In this document: piece by piece, positions 12,237-20,590 of the stretch
Numbering within the stretch: position 1 is the stretch's first letter
Layout of the letters: each line of letters opens with the position of its first letter
DNA from: a virus
IMG/VR virus record: IMGVR_UViG_3300042507_001439
Location: 1 to 32,307 of that record
DNA: 32,307 nt
Reading direction: 5' to 3' (one strand)
Notes under the pieces: model-generated
Databases searched by the model: none
Seen by the model: only the letters and a program-made list of their open reading frames with translations
Told to the model about the DNA's origin: nothing
Translations under genes and position numbers: made by a program

Positions 12237-12731
12237 TTAGCTCACTATTCCGTATAGGTAAAAAGTTGTTCCACTGGCAAAGCTATTAGTTGTAGACCGA
12301 ACTTCAACACTTGTAATTGCACTTGTGTTAGCCCATATAGCAGCAGCAGCAATAACCCCATAAACACCATTACTATTTTCGGAAATCAAAACTGTTTTGT
12401 GTTTATCTGTAGCCGAATAATCCATTATCTGAAAAATTTGATGATTACGCTGTTCGGTATTTGAAAAAGCTAATTCAGTTGAAATAACTGTTTTTGATGT
12501 TCCAGTAGAAGAAGAAGCGGCTGTTCCGCTACCCCTCATTCTTACAAAAGAATAATTAGTTCCAGAATCAGAATTGAAACGCAAATCGGCGTTTATTTCT
12601 CCGCCATTTCCCAGACCGTTCACTACAACAATCAAATCTCGATAACTAGCGGTGATTGAGGTAAATGAAACAGAAGAACTGGCCGTTCCTAGAACATTAC
12701 TTGCTATCAAATCATAAGTCGGGGTTGGCAT
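12237..12731 (-). CDS. Tail-tip protein, second copy of a tandem paralogue family
   Basis: Product of 164 residues. Conserved blocks shared with its neighbours are YDLIASNVLGTASSSVSFTS, the NSDSGTNYSFVRMRGSGTA loop, an IMDY strand in the middle, and AITSVEVRSTTNSFASGTTF with LYGIV at the end. The pattern looks like a jelly-roll or beta-sandwich virion protein. No signal or membrane segment is present. It lies two bases upstream of the third copy and 18 bases after the first. Confidence 0.65.
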   Translation of the reverse strand: MPTPTYDLIASNVLGTASSSVSFTSITASYRDLIVVVNGLGNGGEINADLRFNSDSGTNYSFVRMRGSGTAASSSTGTSKTVISTELAFSNTEQRNHQIFQIMDYSATDKHKTVLISENSNGVYGVIAAAAIWANTSAITSVEVRSTTNSFASGTTFYLYGIVS

Positions 12732-12749
12732 AGTTTTTCCTTTCCCTGC

Positions 12750-13310
12750 CTACTTGATACCGTAAATCGAAAAGCGTGAGCCAGAAACAAAACTATCAGA
12801 ACCAAAAGGCTTGACTGTAATTGAAGTAACAGCAGCGGTATTATTCCATAAAGTGCTAAATAAAAAGATGCTGCTGTTTGGGGCACCAACCGCCCCGGTC
12901 AATGACCTAATTGTGGTGTTCTTATTTGTGTTTGTATAATCCAAAATGTCAATAATTCCAGCACCAAAAATGTTCGCACCAGCATTACCACCTGATGCTA
13001 AATAGAGCACACTTGCTTGAGTCGCATTCAAAGTGCTGCTAGAGGTCACATTTGAGCCATCGCCTCTGAGCCAATGTCTTGAGTAATTTGAACCAGAATC
13101 CCCATTTAGCCTAATTGCCATTGTTTGTTCTGTGCTGTTATCCCTACCAACGACACGAACCTGTAAGTGCTTATAGGTCTGGTCAATGTTGCTGAATGTA
13201 ACAGTTGCAGTAGTTGTGCTCAAAACAGTAGTTTCAAGCAGGTCAAAAGAACCACCCCCACCTGCTGCACCTGCTCCTGCAACAGCAAGAACTCCTAAAG
13301 GAATAGGCAT
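12750..13310 (-). CDS. Tail-tip protein, first copy of a tandem paralogue family
   Basis: Product of 186 residues. A hydrophobic glycine-rich leader (MPIPLGVLAVAGAGAAGGGG) precedes the shared domain, which starts FDLLETTVLSTTTATVTFSN and includes RLNGDSGSNYSRHWLRGDG, IIDILDYTNTNK, and AVTSITVKPFGSDSF with RFSIYGIK at the end. The leader may attach the protein to the tail or to other copies; it does not look like a classical signal peptide. Related copies follow immediately downstream. The start shares one base with the preceding fibre gene. Confidence 0.65.
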   Translation of the reverse strand: MPIPLGVLAVAGAGAAGGGGSFDLLETTVLSTTTATVTFSNIDQTYKHLQVRVVGRDNSTEQTMAIRLNGDSGSNYSRHWLRGDGSNVTSSSTLNATQASVLYLASGGNAGANIFGAGIIDILDYTNTNKNTTIRSLTGAVGAPNSSIFLFSTLWNNTAAVTSITVKPFGSDSFVSGSRFSIYGIK

Positions 13311-13966
13311 TAGACAGTTATCTTTCCAACTACTCGGTAAGTGTTAGCAGCAACCTTTTGAACAGTTGCAGCATTGTAGGTTTGGTCAATCTTGAAGGTC
13401 ACGCTTGTTCCCGCAGTACCGCCACCTGCCCAATCGGTCACGCCAGTTCCCGGTGCGATGGTGACAGTTCCGCCAGCGTTGCGCCAAACGGTGATTGTGT
13501 CCCACGTTTGCAACACGTCAGGAATTGTGATGGTTACAGCAGCAGTTCCATTGACCCAAATAGTTCCGTTTTCCAATGCAGCCGTTGCGGTCATTGATGT
13601 TGTCGTAGCAGTTCCGCCAAAAATTACTTGTGTTCCAGCAATTGAAAGCGATGGCACATTCACGTTTAGCGTTACGTCACCCGAAACACCGCCACCTGTC
13701 AAACCAGTTCCCGCGGTTACGGATGTTATGTCACCCGCTGAAAGCGGGTAAATAGTTCCCCATTGCGACCCGTCCCAAATTTCTACGCTATTGGAATCGG
13801 TGAGGTATGTATGCATCCCTTCAACCAATACAGACGTGCCTAAAGCTGACCCACGAGCCGCGGTGCCAGAAAATACCATCAATGTTTGGTCTTGCAAATA
13901 ACCTTGCACATTGGCTGCGGTAAGGACTTCTCCCGCTGTAAATACTTTTCTACCTAAAACTGGCAT
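13310..13966 (-). CDS. Tail fibre or minor tail protein
   Basis: Product of 218 residues. It starts MPVLGRKVFTAGEVLTAANV, where F--GEVLTAA-VN is a common N-terminal attachment motif of phage fibre proteins, followed by YLQDQTLMVF. The middle has glycine and threonine repeats typical of fibre shafts (SVTAGTGLTGGGVSGDVTLN), and the end is a beta domain (ENGTIWVNGTAAVTITIPD). This points to a baseplate-attached fibre or spacer. The fine details of receptor binding cannot be read from sequence. Confidence 0.75.
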   Translation of the reverse strand: MPVLGRKVFTAGEVLTAANVQGYLQDQTLMVFSGTAARGSALGTSVLVEGMHTYLTDSNSVEIWDGSQWGTIYPLSAGDITSVTAGTGLTGGGVSGDVTLNVNVPSLSIAGTQVIFGGTATTTSMTATAALENGTIWVNGTAAVTITIPDVLQTWDTITVWRNAGGTVTIAPGTGVTDWAGGGTAGTSVTFKIDQTYNAATVQKVAANTYRVVGKITV

Positions 13967-13973
13967 TTTTCTC

Positions 13974-15206
13974 CTAGAAGGCTAACGCGTTGCCTGAATC
14001 AAGCTTACCAAATTCAACGTCATTCAATACGAACAAAGCAAAGTCCAGCGTGGCGAATCCAAGTGTCAAAACGTGGTTGTTCAAATCAATGCCGTGAGCA
14101 ATGTTGATGATTTCGGCATATTTGGTTATTGAAGGTGGTATCAAATTCGGGGTAAATTTGATTTCAAGCACATCGCCCAATTCTAAATTCAGCAAATCAG
14201 CTTGTTGTTGAGTTGTCAATTCGTCAAGCAATATATCTACCGAATCAAATCGGTATTCGGGTTCGCCGTATTTTTGAGCATAAAAATCAGCTAATTCTTC
14301 CAAATCAGCGTTTGAATTTATAAGCAAACCAGTTCGGGTCAAGTTATAAATGCCGTATTCTTCAATTGAATCTAAATTAGTGACTGTCACTTGAGTGTTG
14401 GTAATTGCGCTTGCAATGACAATCTCATTTGCTAAAAATTCAGACCCGTATTGAACTTTGATTGATTGATAAGGAATACCAGTCCCGTCATCTGCCAAAA
14501 CAACACCATCTGACATTGGCGCTTCGATGCGGTCACGAAAAACTACTTGCCCAGCTTTACCGATGAAAAAAGAACCTGGTTCGCTTTGTTCAATCAAACG
14601 GAAATAAGACAATGCGTTTGTATTATCCGCAATTGTGTCAGCGCCCAATGTCATCAATCCCGTGTCAATTTGTCGTTCGGATGTCGGCCAATTGATTTCA
14701 GGTAAATCTAAAATGGCATTGATTCGTTCGCCTGATTTTTGAACTACGTTTGTTCTTTCAGCAATTGTTTGCAAAGCAAATGCAGCCGTAGCATCAGAAC
14801 AAGCAGCTGCCGCGATTGAATCCCCATTTGTTTCGTAAGTCAAATTCCAATCGTCAATCAATCCATAAAATTGCACAACGTTGCCAGATGAAATTCTGAT
14901 TTGACGTTTTGGAACAATCTGTCCCGCATAAGGACTTGCAACAAATTCAGGGTCAAAAGTTCTGTCATTGTTATTGAAAACAACATTTGCTAAACCTTGG
15001 TCGTATTGGTCTAATTCCCTGTTTTTACCTCGCTGAATAGCAACAGAAGTCACGTAATCGGTAACGTCATAAAACAATTCTCCACCCAATACAAATTCGG
15101 TGTTATTCAATACGCCTTCAACGGGGTCATCTAAACGAAAAAATGGACCCGTGCCAGATTCAGTAAGGTCAAACCCAATTTCTATTTTTTGTGTTGGCAT
15201 TGACAT
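13974..15206 (-). CDS. Minor tail protein (tail-tip hub type)
   Basis: Product of 410 residues encoded right after the tape measure, the normal place for the distal tail or tail-hub protein. It has blocks such as YDVTDYVTSVAIQRGKNREL, GLANVVFNNNDRTFDPE, PYAGQIVPKRQIRI and VVQFYGLIDDWNL, which are characteristic of actinophage minor tail proteins. It likely forms part of the tip that closes the tail tube and carries the receptor-binding proteins. Its ATG overlaps the tape-measure stop codon as TAATG. Confidence 0.78.
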   Translation of the reverse strand: MSMPTQKIEIGFDLTESGTGPFFRLDDPVEGVLNNTEFVLGGELFYDVTDYVTSVAIQRGKNRELDQYDQGLANVVFNNNDRTFDPEFVASPYAGQIVPKRQIRISSGNVVQFYGLIDDWNLTYETNGDSIAAAACSDATAAFALQTIAERTNVVQKSGERINAILDLPEINWPTSERQIDTGLMTLGADTIADNTNALSYFRLIEQSEPGSFFIGKAGQVVFRDRIEAPMSDGVVLADDGTGIPYQSIKVQYGSEFLANEIVIASAITNTQVTVTNLDSIEEYGIYNLTRTGLLINSNADLEELADFYAQKYGEPEYRFDSVDILLDELTTQQQADLLNLELGDVLEIKFTPNLIPPSITKYAEIINIAHGIDLNNHVLTLGFATLDFALFVLNDVEFGKLDSGNALAF

Positions 15207-17992
15207 TAGATAGCCGCAATTCCTCTATTCAAGCCACCGCCACCGCCGATGTATTTATTGATTGCAGCAGAAATAGCAGCACCAGTCATTGATACAGATT
15301 TCGTTGGGTCTGTTTTTACCGTGTTGTTGATAATAATTGTTGGTTTTTGTGTTTGCGTGGGTGTTGGCAATACTTGAATTGTCGGTGCAGTTGTGGAAGG
15401 AATTGTCGGTGTTCCAACGTTGAAACCAGCAATTTGTTGTTGTTTAGCCAAAATTTGGTCAAGCAATCCAATAAATTTTTTCACGGTTCCTTCCAAACCG
15501 CCCAAATTTCCTTCCAATTCAAGCAATGCTTCATTCATAGCGTCTTTTATTTCTTGAACTGTTTCAAGGTATTTTAGTTTTGCTTCTTTCATTGTTTCAT
15601 TCATACGAGTCAAAGCTTCGGCAAATGCTTCATCGCGTGTTTTTGCTGCTTGCGTCATTGCTTCGCTGAAAGAATCTTGAATTGTTTTTTGCGCTTCAAC
15701 ATAATCAATTTGTGCTTGTGCAAGCGCGGCAACTAAATCAGATTGTGTTTGTGAAAAAAGACGTTTCAATTCAGTTGTAGCCAAACCAGTCTTTTCATAC
15801 ATTGTTTTTGCCAATGAATCCATACCCGTTTCGGATTCTGTTTCCAAAGCGCCAAACAATGATTTGAGTTCATCTTGTGTTTCAGGGGTTGCCGTCAAAA
15901 TAGCCGTAGCAAGCTCATTGCCAGCTTCTAATCCCGCCCCCACGACTTGCTCTATAAAAGTCTGTGAAAACCCGCCAGAAGCCAAGCTAGCCGCATTGGC
16001 GACCAATTGGCGCGATGCCGTCAAGCGGTCACGAAGGTTTTTGACCAAATTATCTACTGATTTGGCAATGTCTTCTGAATCGAAAAGGCTTGCCACATTG
16101 ACGCGGACAGATGCCGCAAACGCATCACGCAAACGATTGATTGATGTAGCAATAATGTCTGCTTGACGTTTAGCAAAATCAGCTTGAATATTTGCCAAAT
16201 TGACATTGTGTTGCTTCAATGCATTAGCTAAAGATTTATCTCTGTCTGTTTCTGCTTTTACAACTGATTCAGAATAATTTTTTGTGGCTTTAGCGATTGT
16301 GTCGTCATAATCTTTTTTAGCACGCGATACGGCATCATTGTATGTTTTTTGTGCTTCACCAAGTTTTTTCTGAGCGTCTTTGATTATTTTTTGAACTTGT
16401 TCAAATGCGCTTGGTCCCGATGCGCCACCACCACCGCCACCGCCAAACGTGTCATCAACATTTGGCGTTGCGTTTGGTGCTACAAAACCTTTAGCGATGT
16501 TTCTGAAACGATTCATTTCACCAGCGGTTGCGTTTATTTCATTACGCAGTCCGTTTAGTTTGATGTTATTGAAACGATTGATTTCACCGCGTGTTCCAGC
16601 AGCTGAAATTCCCATTGCTTCTAATTGCGCTGTAACTCGAGCAATACCATCGCGCGCTAATTGCTTATTTGCCTCTGTGCCATTTTCTAATGCGTATTGA
16701 TACTGCTTCAAAAGTTTTTGCAAAGATTCAACCCTGCGAGCTTGTGCAGCTTGTGCTTCAGTCAATCCTTCGGTATTTACTTTTGAACCATAAACTTCAT
16801 TTGCGTAATCAGACATTGAACCGACAAATAAAGTCACACCAGCAGCAACAGCAAACCAAGGCAATGCTTTTAGCGCGGTAGCAAAAGCGGTTGTAGTTCC
16901 AGTTGCGGTGACAACCTGCGTTTGTAGCAATACCAAACCAGCTTGCCACAATGCGGTTGCGGTAGTAACAGCTTTGAATCCAATGTAAAGCGTTGCCACA
17001 ACGGCGGTAAATGCAGCAATTGCATCTTTGTTTTTGACAACCCAACCAACAAAATTGACTAGGTTCTTTATTGCATCAATAATTGCTTGCGCCAAATCAC
17101 GAACTGTTTGCGTTCCGTCTGGTGATGCTAACCATTTTGTGAAATCTTGAATAGCGGGCAAAACTTCAGTTCTAAAAATTTCTCCAACTTCAGCAGCAGC
17201 AGGTGCTAATGCTGCTTCCAATTGTGGAGTTATTTTTACAATTTCATCAGTAAATTCTTTGAATACTGGCAACAAAGCACCGCCAACAGCTTCGCTGACG
17301 TTATCAAATGCCAACTTCATCACATCAGATGCTTTGGCAGTTGCTTGTGCCGTGCCACCTACCTGCGTTTCAATTGCACCAAGGATTAGATTTTGTGCTT
17401 CAAGGATTTGTCCCGATTCGACCATTGCCTTGATTTTTTCTTTTTCGGCTTCGGTGAATGTGACACCCGCACGGCGTAATGCGGTTAGACCTTTGATTGG
17501 GTCTTGTAAAGCTTTTCCAAGCTGAATTGCATTTGATTCAGCTGAGCCAAAACCAGCAGCAGCCAAATCCAAAGCTGCCATCGTTGCGCGGTCAAATGCG
17601 CCACCTGCTTCATCAGCAGTTTGTCCCAATTCTTTGAATGTAAGAAGTTTGGCTTGTGTTGCCTTGATTACTTCGGCATCAACCGCAACTGTTAGCTCAT
17701 TTGCTTCAGCGAAAGCAATTAGCCTTTGAGTAACGCCAGCAGTTTGAGTTCCAAATAAGCCCATTGACTTATTGACTTGTTCAAGGCGATTGTTTGCCTG
17801 TTGCACATTTTCAGCAGCAGCAATTGCATCACTACCAAATCGAACTAAAGCAGCAGCACCCGCGACTGTGGCAGCACCAACGGCAGCAAAAGCAATACCA
17901 ATGTTTTTGCCAAAATCAGCAAATTCTTTTCTGGCGGCTTTTATTCCTTTATCGTCCCAAACGGATTTGAGGACTACGTTAGTTTTTGCCAT
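15206..17992 (-). CDS. Tape measure protein
   Basis: Product of 928 residues, the longest in the window. It has an N-terminal helical region with a hydrophobic stretch (IGIAFAAVGAATVAGAAALV, residues about 31-50), two further membrane-like stretches at about 330-390 (ALPWFAVAAGVTLFVGSM), a glycine-rich break, and long coiled coils at about 535-640 and 760-840 (KNYSESVVKAETDRDKS). It sets tail length and passes DNA across the membrane. By the usual rule of about 0.15 nm per residue the tail would be near 140 nm, fitting a siphovirus; that figure is an estimate. Its start directly follows the stop codon of the gp10-like gene. Confidence 0.93.
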   Translation of the reverse strand: MAKTNVVLKSVWDDKGIKAARKEFADFGKNIGIAFAAVGAATVAGAAALVRFGSDAIAAAENVQQANNRLEQVNKSMGLFGTQTAGVTQRLIAFAEANELTVAVDAEVIKATQAKLLTFKELGQTADEAGGAFDRATMAALDLAAAGFGSAESNAIQLGKALQDPIKGLTALRRAGVTFTEAEKEKIKAMVESGQILEAQNLILGAIETQVGGTAQATAKASDVMKLAFDNVSEAVGGALLPVFKEFTDEIVKITPQLEAALAPAAAEVGEIFRTEVLPAIQDFTKWLASPDGTQTVRDLAQAIIDAIKNLVNFVGWVVKNKDAIAAFTAVVATLYIGFKAVTTATALWQAGLVLLQTQVVTATGTTTAFATALKALPWFAVAAGVTLFVGSMSDYANEVYGSKVNTEGLTEAQAAQARRVESLQKLLKQYQYALENGTEANKQLARDGIARVTAQLEAMGISAAGTRGEINRFNNIKLNGLRNEINATAGEMNRFRNIAKGFVAPNATPNVDDTFGGGGGGGASGPSAFEQVQKIIKDAQKKLGEAQKTYNDAVSRAKKDYDDTIAKATKNYSESVVKAETDRDKSLANALKQHNVNLANIQADFAKRQADIIATSINRLRDAFAASVRVNVASLFDSEDIAKSVDNLVKNLRDRLTASRQLVANAASLASGGFSQTFIEQVVGAGLEAGNELATAILTATPETQDELKSLFGALETESETGMDSLAKTMYEKTGLATTELKRLFSQTQSDLVAALAQAQIDYVEAQKTIQDSFSEAMTQAAKTRDEAFAEALTRMNETMKEAKLKYLETVQEIKDAMNEALLELEGNLGGLEGTVKKFIGLLDQILAKQQQIAGFNVGTPTIPSTTAPTIQVLPTPTQTQKPTIIINNTVKTDPTKSVSMTGAAISAAINKYIGGGGGLNRGIAAI

Positions 17993-18643
17993 TTATTTCC
18001 AAGCCTTGTCTAGATATTCTTGAATGATTGCATCAATGTCGCGGGTCACTTGGTCAATTTTGCCTTCTAAAGCTCGCCAACCAAAACGTGATGCATCACC
18101 GTATCGTTGCCTCAGCACGTTTATCATATTTGTGCCTTGTCCGTTTATAGTGTGCTGTCTAGCGCCAATTTCGCCATTGCGTTTCCTGTAAGGGTATGCG
18201 CGTGTTTTTTTGCCGTTTCGACCACCTGGACCACGCCCCGCCATATCAGCAAGTGAAACAGCGGAACTGTCAAGAATGATTTTAGCAATTGATGTTGTCA
18301 AACTAAATCTGGATTCACGAATTCCAGTTGTGATGCGAGTGCTGTTTGGTCCTTTGACTTTGCTTCCGCCAGCGTGTTTTCCGTTACCCAACCAATTCAA
18401 ACGCCCTTCATTGATGCTGTAAGACGTTGCACCAGTTCGGCGGCTTTCGCGTTTGATAACGTAACCAAATCCAGACATAGGCGGTTGGTCAGGAATCAAT
18501 CGTTTTATTTCATCGTCAATCGGTTTAGCGATGTCGCGAACTCTGTCCCTAAATTTTCTTGATAACCCTTTTTCTAACGTGTCTAGCTTTTTCAACATTT
18601 CTTTGATGTCTTTAGAAGACAATTCATAAACTGGTTTTATCAT
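17993..18643 (-). CDS. Putative minor head-tail protein (gp10-like)
   Basis: Product of 216 residues. The start at 18643 (MIKPVYELSSKDIKEMLKKL) is selected by GAGGTG a few bases upstream; a longer reading to 18673 would begin inside the terminator. A helical N terminus (LEKGLSRKFRDRVRDIAKPID) leads to glycine-, arginine- and lysine-rich loops and a helical end (QVTRDIDAIIQEYLDKAWK), loosely like HK97 gp10-type neck proteins. The location between the tail chaperone and tape measure is unusual for that family, which normally precedes the major tail gene, so it may be a tail-specific protein instead. Confidence 0.55.
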   Translation of the reverse strand: MIKPVYELSSKDIKEMLKKLDTLEKGLSRKFRDRVRDIAKPIDDEIKRLIPDQPPMSGFGYVIKRESRRTGATSYSINEGRLNWLGNGKHAGGSKVKGPNSTRITTGIRESRFSLTTSIAKIILDSSAVSLADMAGRGPGGRNGKKTRAYPYRKRNGEIGARQHTINGQGTNMINVLRQRYGDASRFGWRALEGKIDQVTRDIDAIIQEYLDKAWK

Positions 18644-18671
18644 CAGACACCTCGTATCAATTCTAACTAAC

Positions 18672-18703
18672 AAAAAACCGCCCCAATTATGAGGCGGTTT
18701 TTA
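18672..18703 (-). terminator. Intrinsic terminator after the tail assembly chaperone
   Basis: AAAAACCGCC (673-682 of this kilobase) and GGCGGTTTTT (693-702) form a strong symmetric hairpin with T runs on both sides, so it can act in either direction. It starts at the chaperone extension stop codon. It probably lowers transcription of the tape-measure part relative to the major tail gene. TAGAAT on the minus strand at 18660-18665 could be a weak -10 for restart, but the leader would be very short. Confidence 0.8.
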
Positions 18704-19101
18704 TTTGTTTAGTTCTTGCGCTCGCCATACTAAATAGCGACCCATTGTCCAAAGCATACGCTCATCAAGTTCTAGTAATTCTTTTGGGCTTATTTTGTAT
18801 TCATAAGCCAAAGACACTAAATACCAATGCGCGGAACTATCGCCTAGACCTTTGATGCTTTTGGGTCAGCCGCACCAATCGAAACAACCGATTCAGTCCA
18901 AGTATCAAAATCAACTGTGACTTGTTTTTCTCTGGCTAGTGCTGACCAAGCAAGCCAGAGCAGGTGAGTTACTTTCATTTCCTGCCCTAGCTTGGCAATG
19001 CTGATGTTGAATTCAGATTCGAATTTCACCATATCGGACATAATTACTTTCACGTCTTTTTTGGTTCCGTCTTCGAATTCAACTTCCAATTGCATTCTCA
19101 T
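18701..19101 (-). CDS. Tail assembly chaperone, frameshifted long form (G-T analogue)
   Basis: The long form is read from 19101 to 18859, shifts back one base, and continues from 18859 to the TAA at 18701-18703, giving about 133 residues. The extension after the shift reads SIKGLGDSSAHWYLVSLA, YEYKISPKELLELDERMLW and TMGRYLVWRAQELNK. Such W-W-rich extensions with PK-LLELD resemble the T part of lambda gpGT and the second frame of actinophage chaperones. The extension has no start codon or ribosome site of its own in a suitable place. The long form would bind the major tail protein and bring it to the tape measure. Confidence 0.8.
18844..19101 (-). CDS. Tail assembly chaperone, short form (G analogue)
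   Basis: Product of 85 residues ending ADPKASKV. It lies between the major tail protein and the tape measure, the invariant site of tail assembly chaperones. It begins MRMQLEVEFEDGTKKDVKV, with a beta-hairpin start, and continues with helices (MVKFESEFNISIAKLGQEMK, HLLWLAWSALAREKQ) like those of the actinophage G proteins. The ATG follows AAAGGAAACCAAG. It keeps the tape measure soluble during tail growth. Most ribosomes should end at the TAG at 18844-18846. Confidence 0.85.
   Translation of the reverse strand: MRMQLEVEFEDGTKKDVKVIMSDMVKFESEFNISIAKLGQEMKVTHLLWLAWSALAREKQVTVDFDTWTESVVSIGAADPKASKV
18859..18865 (-). other. Slippery heptamer CCCAAAA for -1 ribosomal frameshifting
   Basis: On the minus strand the frame-zero codons GAC-CCA-AAA form C CCA AAA, an exact X-XXY-YYZ heptamer, 12 bases before the frame-zero stop. 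After a -1 slip, CCC and AAA are read and translation enters the open frame that ends at 18701. Position near the end of the chaperone gene is where this type of site is found in most siphoviruses. The strong hairpin further downstream is too far to be the usual stimulator. Confidence 0.85.
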
Positions 19102-19129
19102 CTTGGTTTCCTTTCGTCTATTGAGTTAT

Positions 19130-19543
19130 TTATGCAGAAGTGCCGCGTGATACAGCACCAGTGATTGTCCAAGTTAGGTTCTGCACGGCGAGGTCACCGA
19201 CTGCACCCGAAACTGGGGCAACGTTGTCAATCAAAGCAGTGAATTCGTATTTTGGCGTGTTGGTGCCAGCTGGTGTTCCAGCAGGAAATACGGTTACGGT
19301 TGCGATGGTGTTGAACAGGTTGTAAAGGATGCCATCAAGTGCGGTAGATGCATAGTCATTGTGCATAGACAAAGTAACGCTTCCGCTCTTTAGTCCGCCC
19401 TTGTAAGTCCGCCAGCCCGAATCTCCAAAGCTGGTGGTTTCAATTGCATCCGCAGTTGTGGTCAATTCAACTGAATTGACGTTCTGAGAAATTGCAGTTC
19501 CGTTTAGTTGAACAACAACATCCGTCAGGATTTGCTTTGCCAT
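19130..19543 (-). CDS. Major tail protein
   Basis: Product of 137 residues, mostly beta, starting MAKQILTDVVVQLNGTAIS and continuing NSVELTTTADAIETTSFGD and WRTYKGGLKSGSVTLSM, then KYEFTALIDNVAP and VQNLTWTITGAVSRGTS. This is the tail-tube fold pattern seen in many small actinophage and TP901-like tail proteins, whose rings build the tube. The ribosome site AGGAGA is among the best in the window, as expected for an abundant virion protein, and it uses several AAG and AAC codons like the major capsid gene. It lies just before the chaperone gene. Confidence 0.85.
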   Translation of the reverse strand: MAKQILTDVVVQLNGTAISQNVNSVELTTTADAIETTSFGDSGWRTYKGGLKSGSVTLSMHNDYASTALDGILYNLFNTIATVTVFPAGTPAGTNTPKYEFTALIDNVAPVSGAVGDLAVQNLTWTITGAVSRGTSA

Positions 19544-19561
19544 TTATTTTTCTCCTATGTG

Positions 19562-19969
19562 TTAGCTAGCTAAAACACGAACATTGAATTCGGCAGCTGC
19601 GTAATTTATGTCTGAAATTAGCACCGAACCATAGTTCGTCATTTCGGACACTATGCAGTCGAAGGCCTTGCCGCCTAATGTCCTATCTGATTCTACCGCA
19701 AGACTAATAGACGAACTTCCCGTGCTTGAACAATAAGCATCAAGGTTTGTTTGTGCGCTTCTTTCATCCACTTTTCCAACCAAAATTTGAACGCTGAAAT
19801 TGTATTCAGTCATTCCACGTTTGAAATCTTGATGATATTGAACGCGATTCAATTGAACAATGGCAATCGGTGGATTTGGGTTGTCTGGAATAATCGCTGA
19901 AGTCCTTAGTCCAGAAATTGTTGCAAGATTAGCAACTAAACCATTACGCAATTCTGTAATGGATGCCAT
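19562..19969 (-). CDS. Tail terminator protein
   Basis: Product of 135 residues beginning MASITELRNGLVANLATISG, a start typical of tail terminators that cap the tail tube and join it to the head. Blocks IPDNPNPPIAIVQLNRVQYH and YNFSVQILVGKVDERSAQ, then SDINYAAAEFNVRVLAS, match the alpha-beta pattern of the gpU-like family. The gene overlaps the head-tail connector stop as TAATG and is followed by the major tail gene, the usual order. Confidence 0.78.
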   Translation of the reverse strand: MASITELRNGLVANLATISGLRTSAIIPDNPNPPIAIVQLNRVQYHQDFKRGMTEYNFSVQILVGKVDERSAQTNLDAYCSSTGSSSISLAVESDRTLGGKAFDCIVSEMTNYGSVLISDINYAAAEFNVRVLAS

Positions 19970-20568
19970 TATGCCAGCCTAAATTTCCGATACGGCTCAA
20001 TAAGGTGTTGAACATCTGGGTCAAGACGATAACCAACACGGATGCTTCCCATTTCGCCTGAAATGATTCCCAATGGAGAATCCAAGCGTTTGAAAATTCT
20101 GCCAGCCAAAATGATGGTTGCTTGTGTTACGGCAATAGGCACGCTAGACCATCCCCAAACACCCGTTAGACGCACGGTGGCTTCGCCTTGACGATAAGGG
20201 AACAAATAGTCTTCAATCGCCCTTATTTGCGTGTAGGACGTCACCAAACCGCCCGCACGCCCGTTTAGGGGTTCTGCTTGCCAATCTGACGTGTCCCACG
20301 TGGTATCAAATGATTCGCCGTCTTCAGATGTTTCAACAAGACTTAGCGAAATAAAGTCTTCCGTAGGACAAACCCATTCATCAAGCGGGGCAAAAATTTT
20401 AGTTGCAGTCCCGCCGTTATAAAAATAGCGTTCGGTATAAGAATCAATTTGACGCGATGCAGATTCGACAGCCATTTCCAACAATGCGTCATCCACAGTA
20501 TCCGCGTTTGCAATACCGATAGCGGCTTTGATTTGTGCAAGGGTTGCGTAACCATTACTTATAGCCAT
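19969..20568 (-). CDS. Head-tail connector (gp6-like adaptor)
   Basis: Product of 199 residues. The helical start YATLAQIKAAIGIANADTVD and LLEMAVESASRQIDSYTERY is that of gp6/gp15-type adaptors, which bind beneath the portal ring. A beta middle (WQAEPLNGRAGGLV, TVRLTGVWGWSSVP) and helices (TQATIILAGRIFKRLDSPLG) follow, with IRVGYRLDPDVQHLIEPYRK at the end, which is very common in this family. It has a good AGGAAAAA ribosome site. The gene is the first of the connector-tail block after the sugar cluster. Confidence 0.83.
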   Translation of the reverse strand: MAISNGYATLAQIKAAIGIANADTVDDALLEMAVESASRQIDSYTERYFYNGGTATKIFAPLDEWVCPTEDFISLSLVETSEDGESFDTTWDTSDWQAEPLNGRAGGLVTSYTQIRAIEDYLFPYRQGEATVRLTGVWGWSSVPIAVTQATIILAGRIFKRLDSPLGIISGEMGSIRVGYRLDPDVQHLIEPYRKFRLA

Positions 20569-20590
20569 TTTTCCTCAATTTCTTCCACAA

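Noticed and set aside
13358-13751. Plus-strand frames opposite the tail fibre gene
   Set aside because: Antisense shadows of repetitive glycine and threonine codons in the fibre; valine- and proline-rich output without family features.
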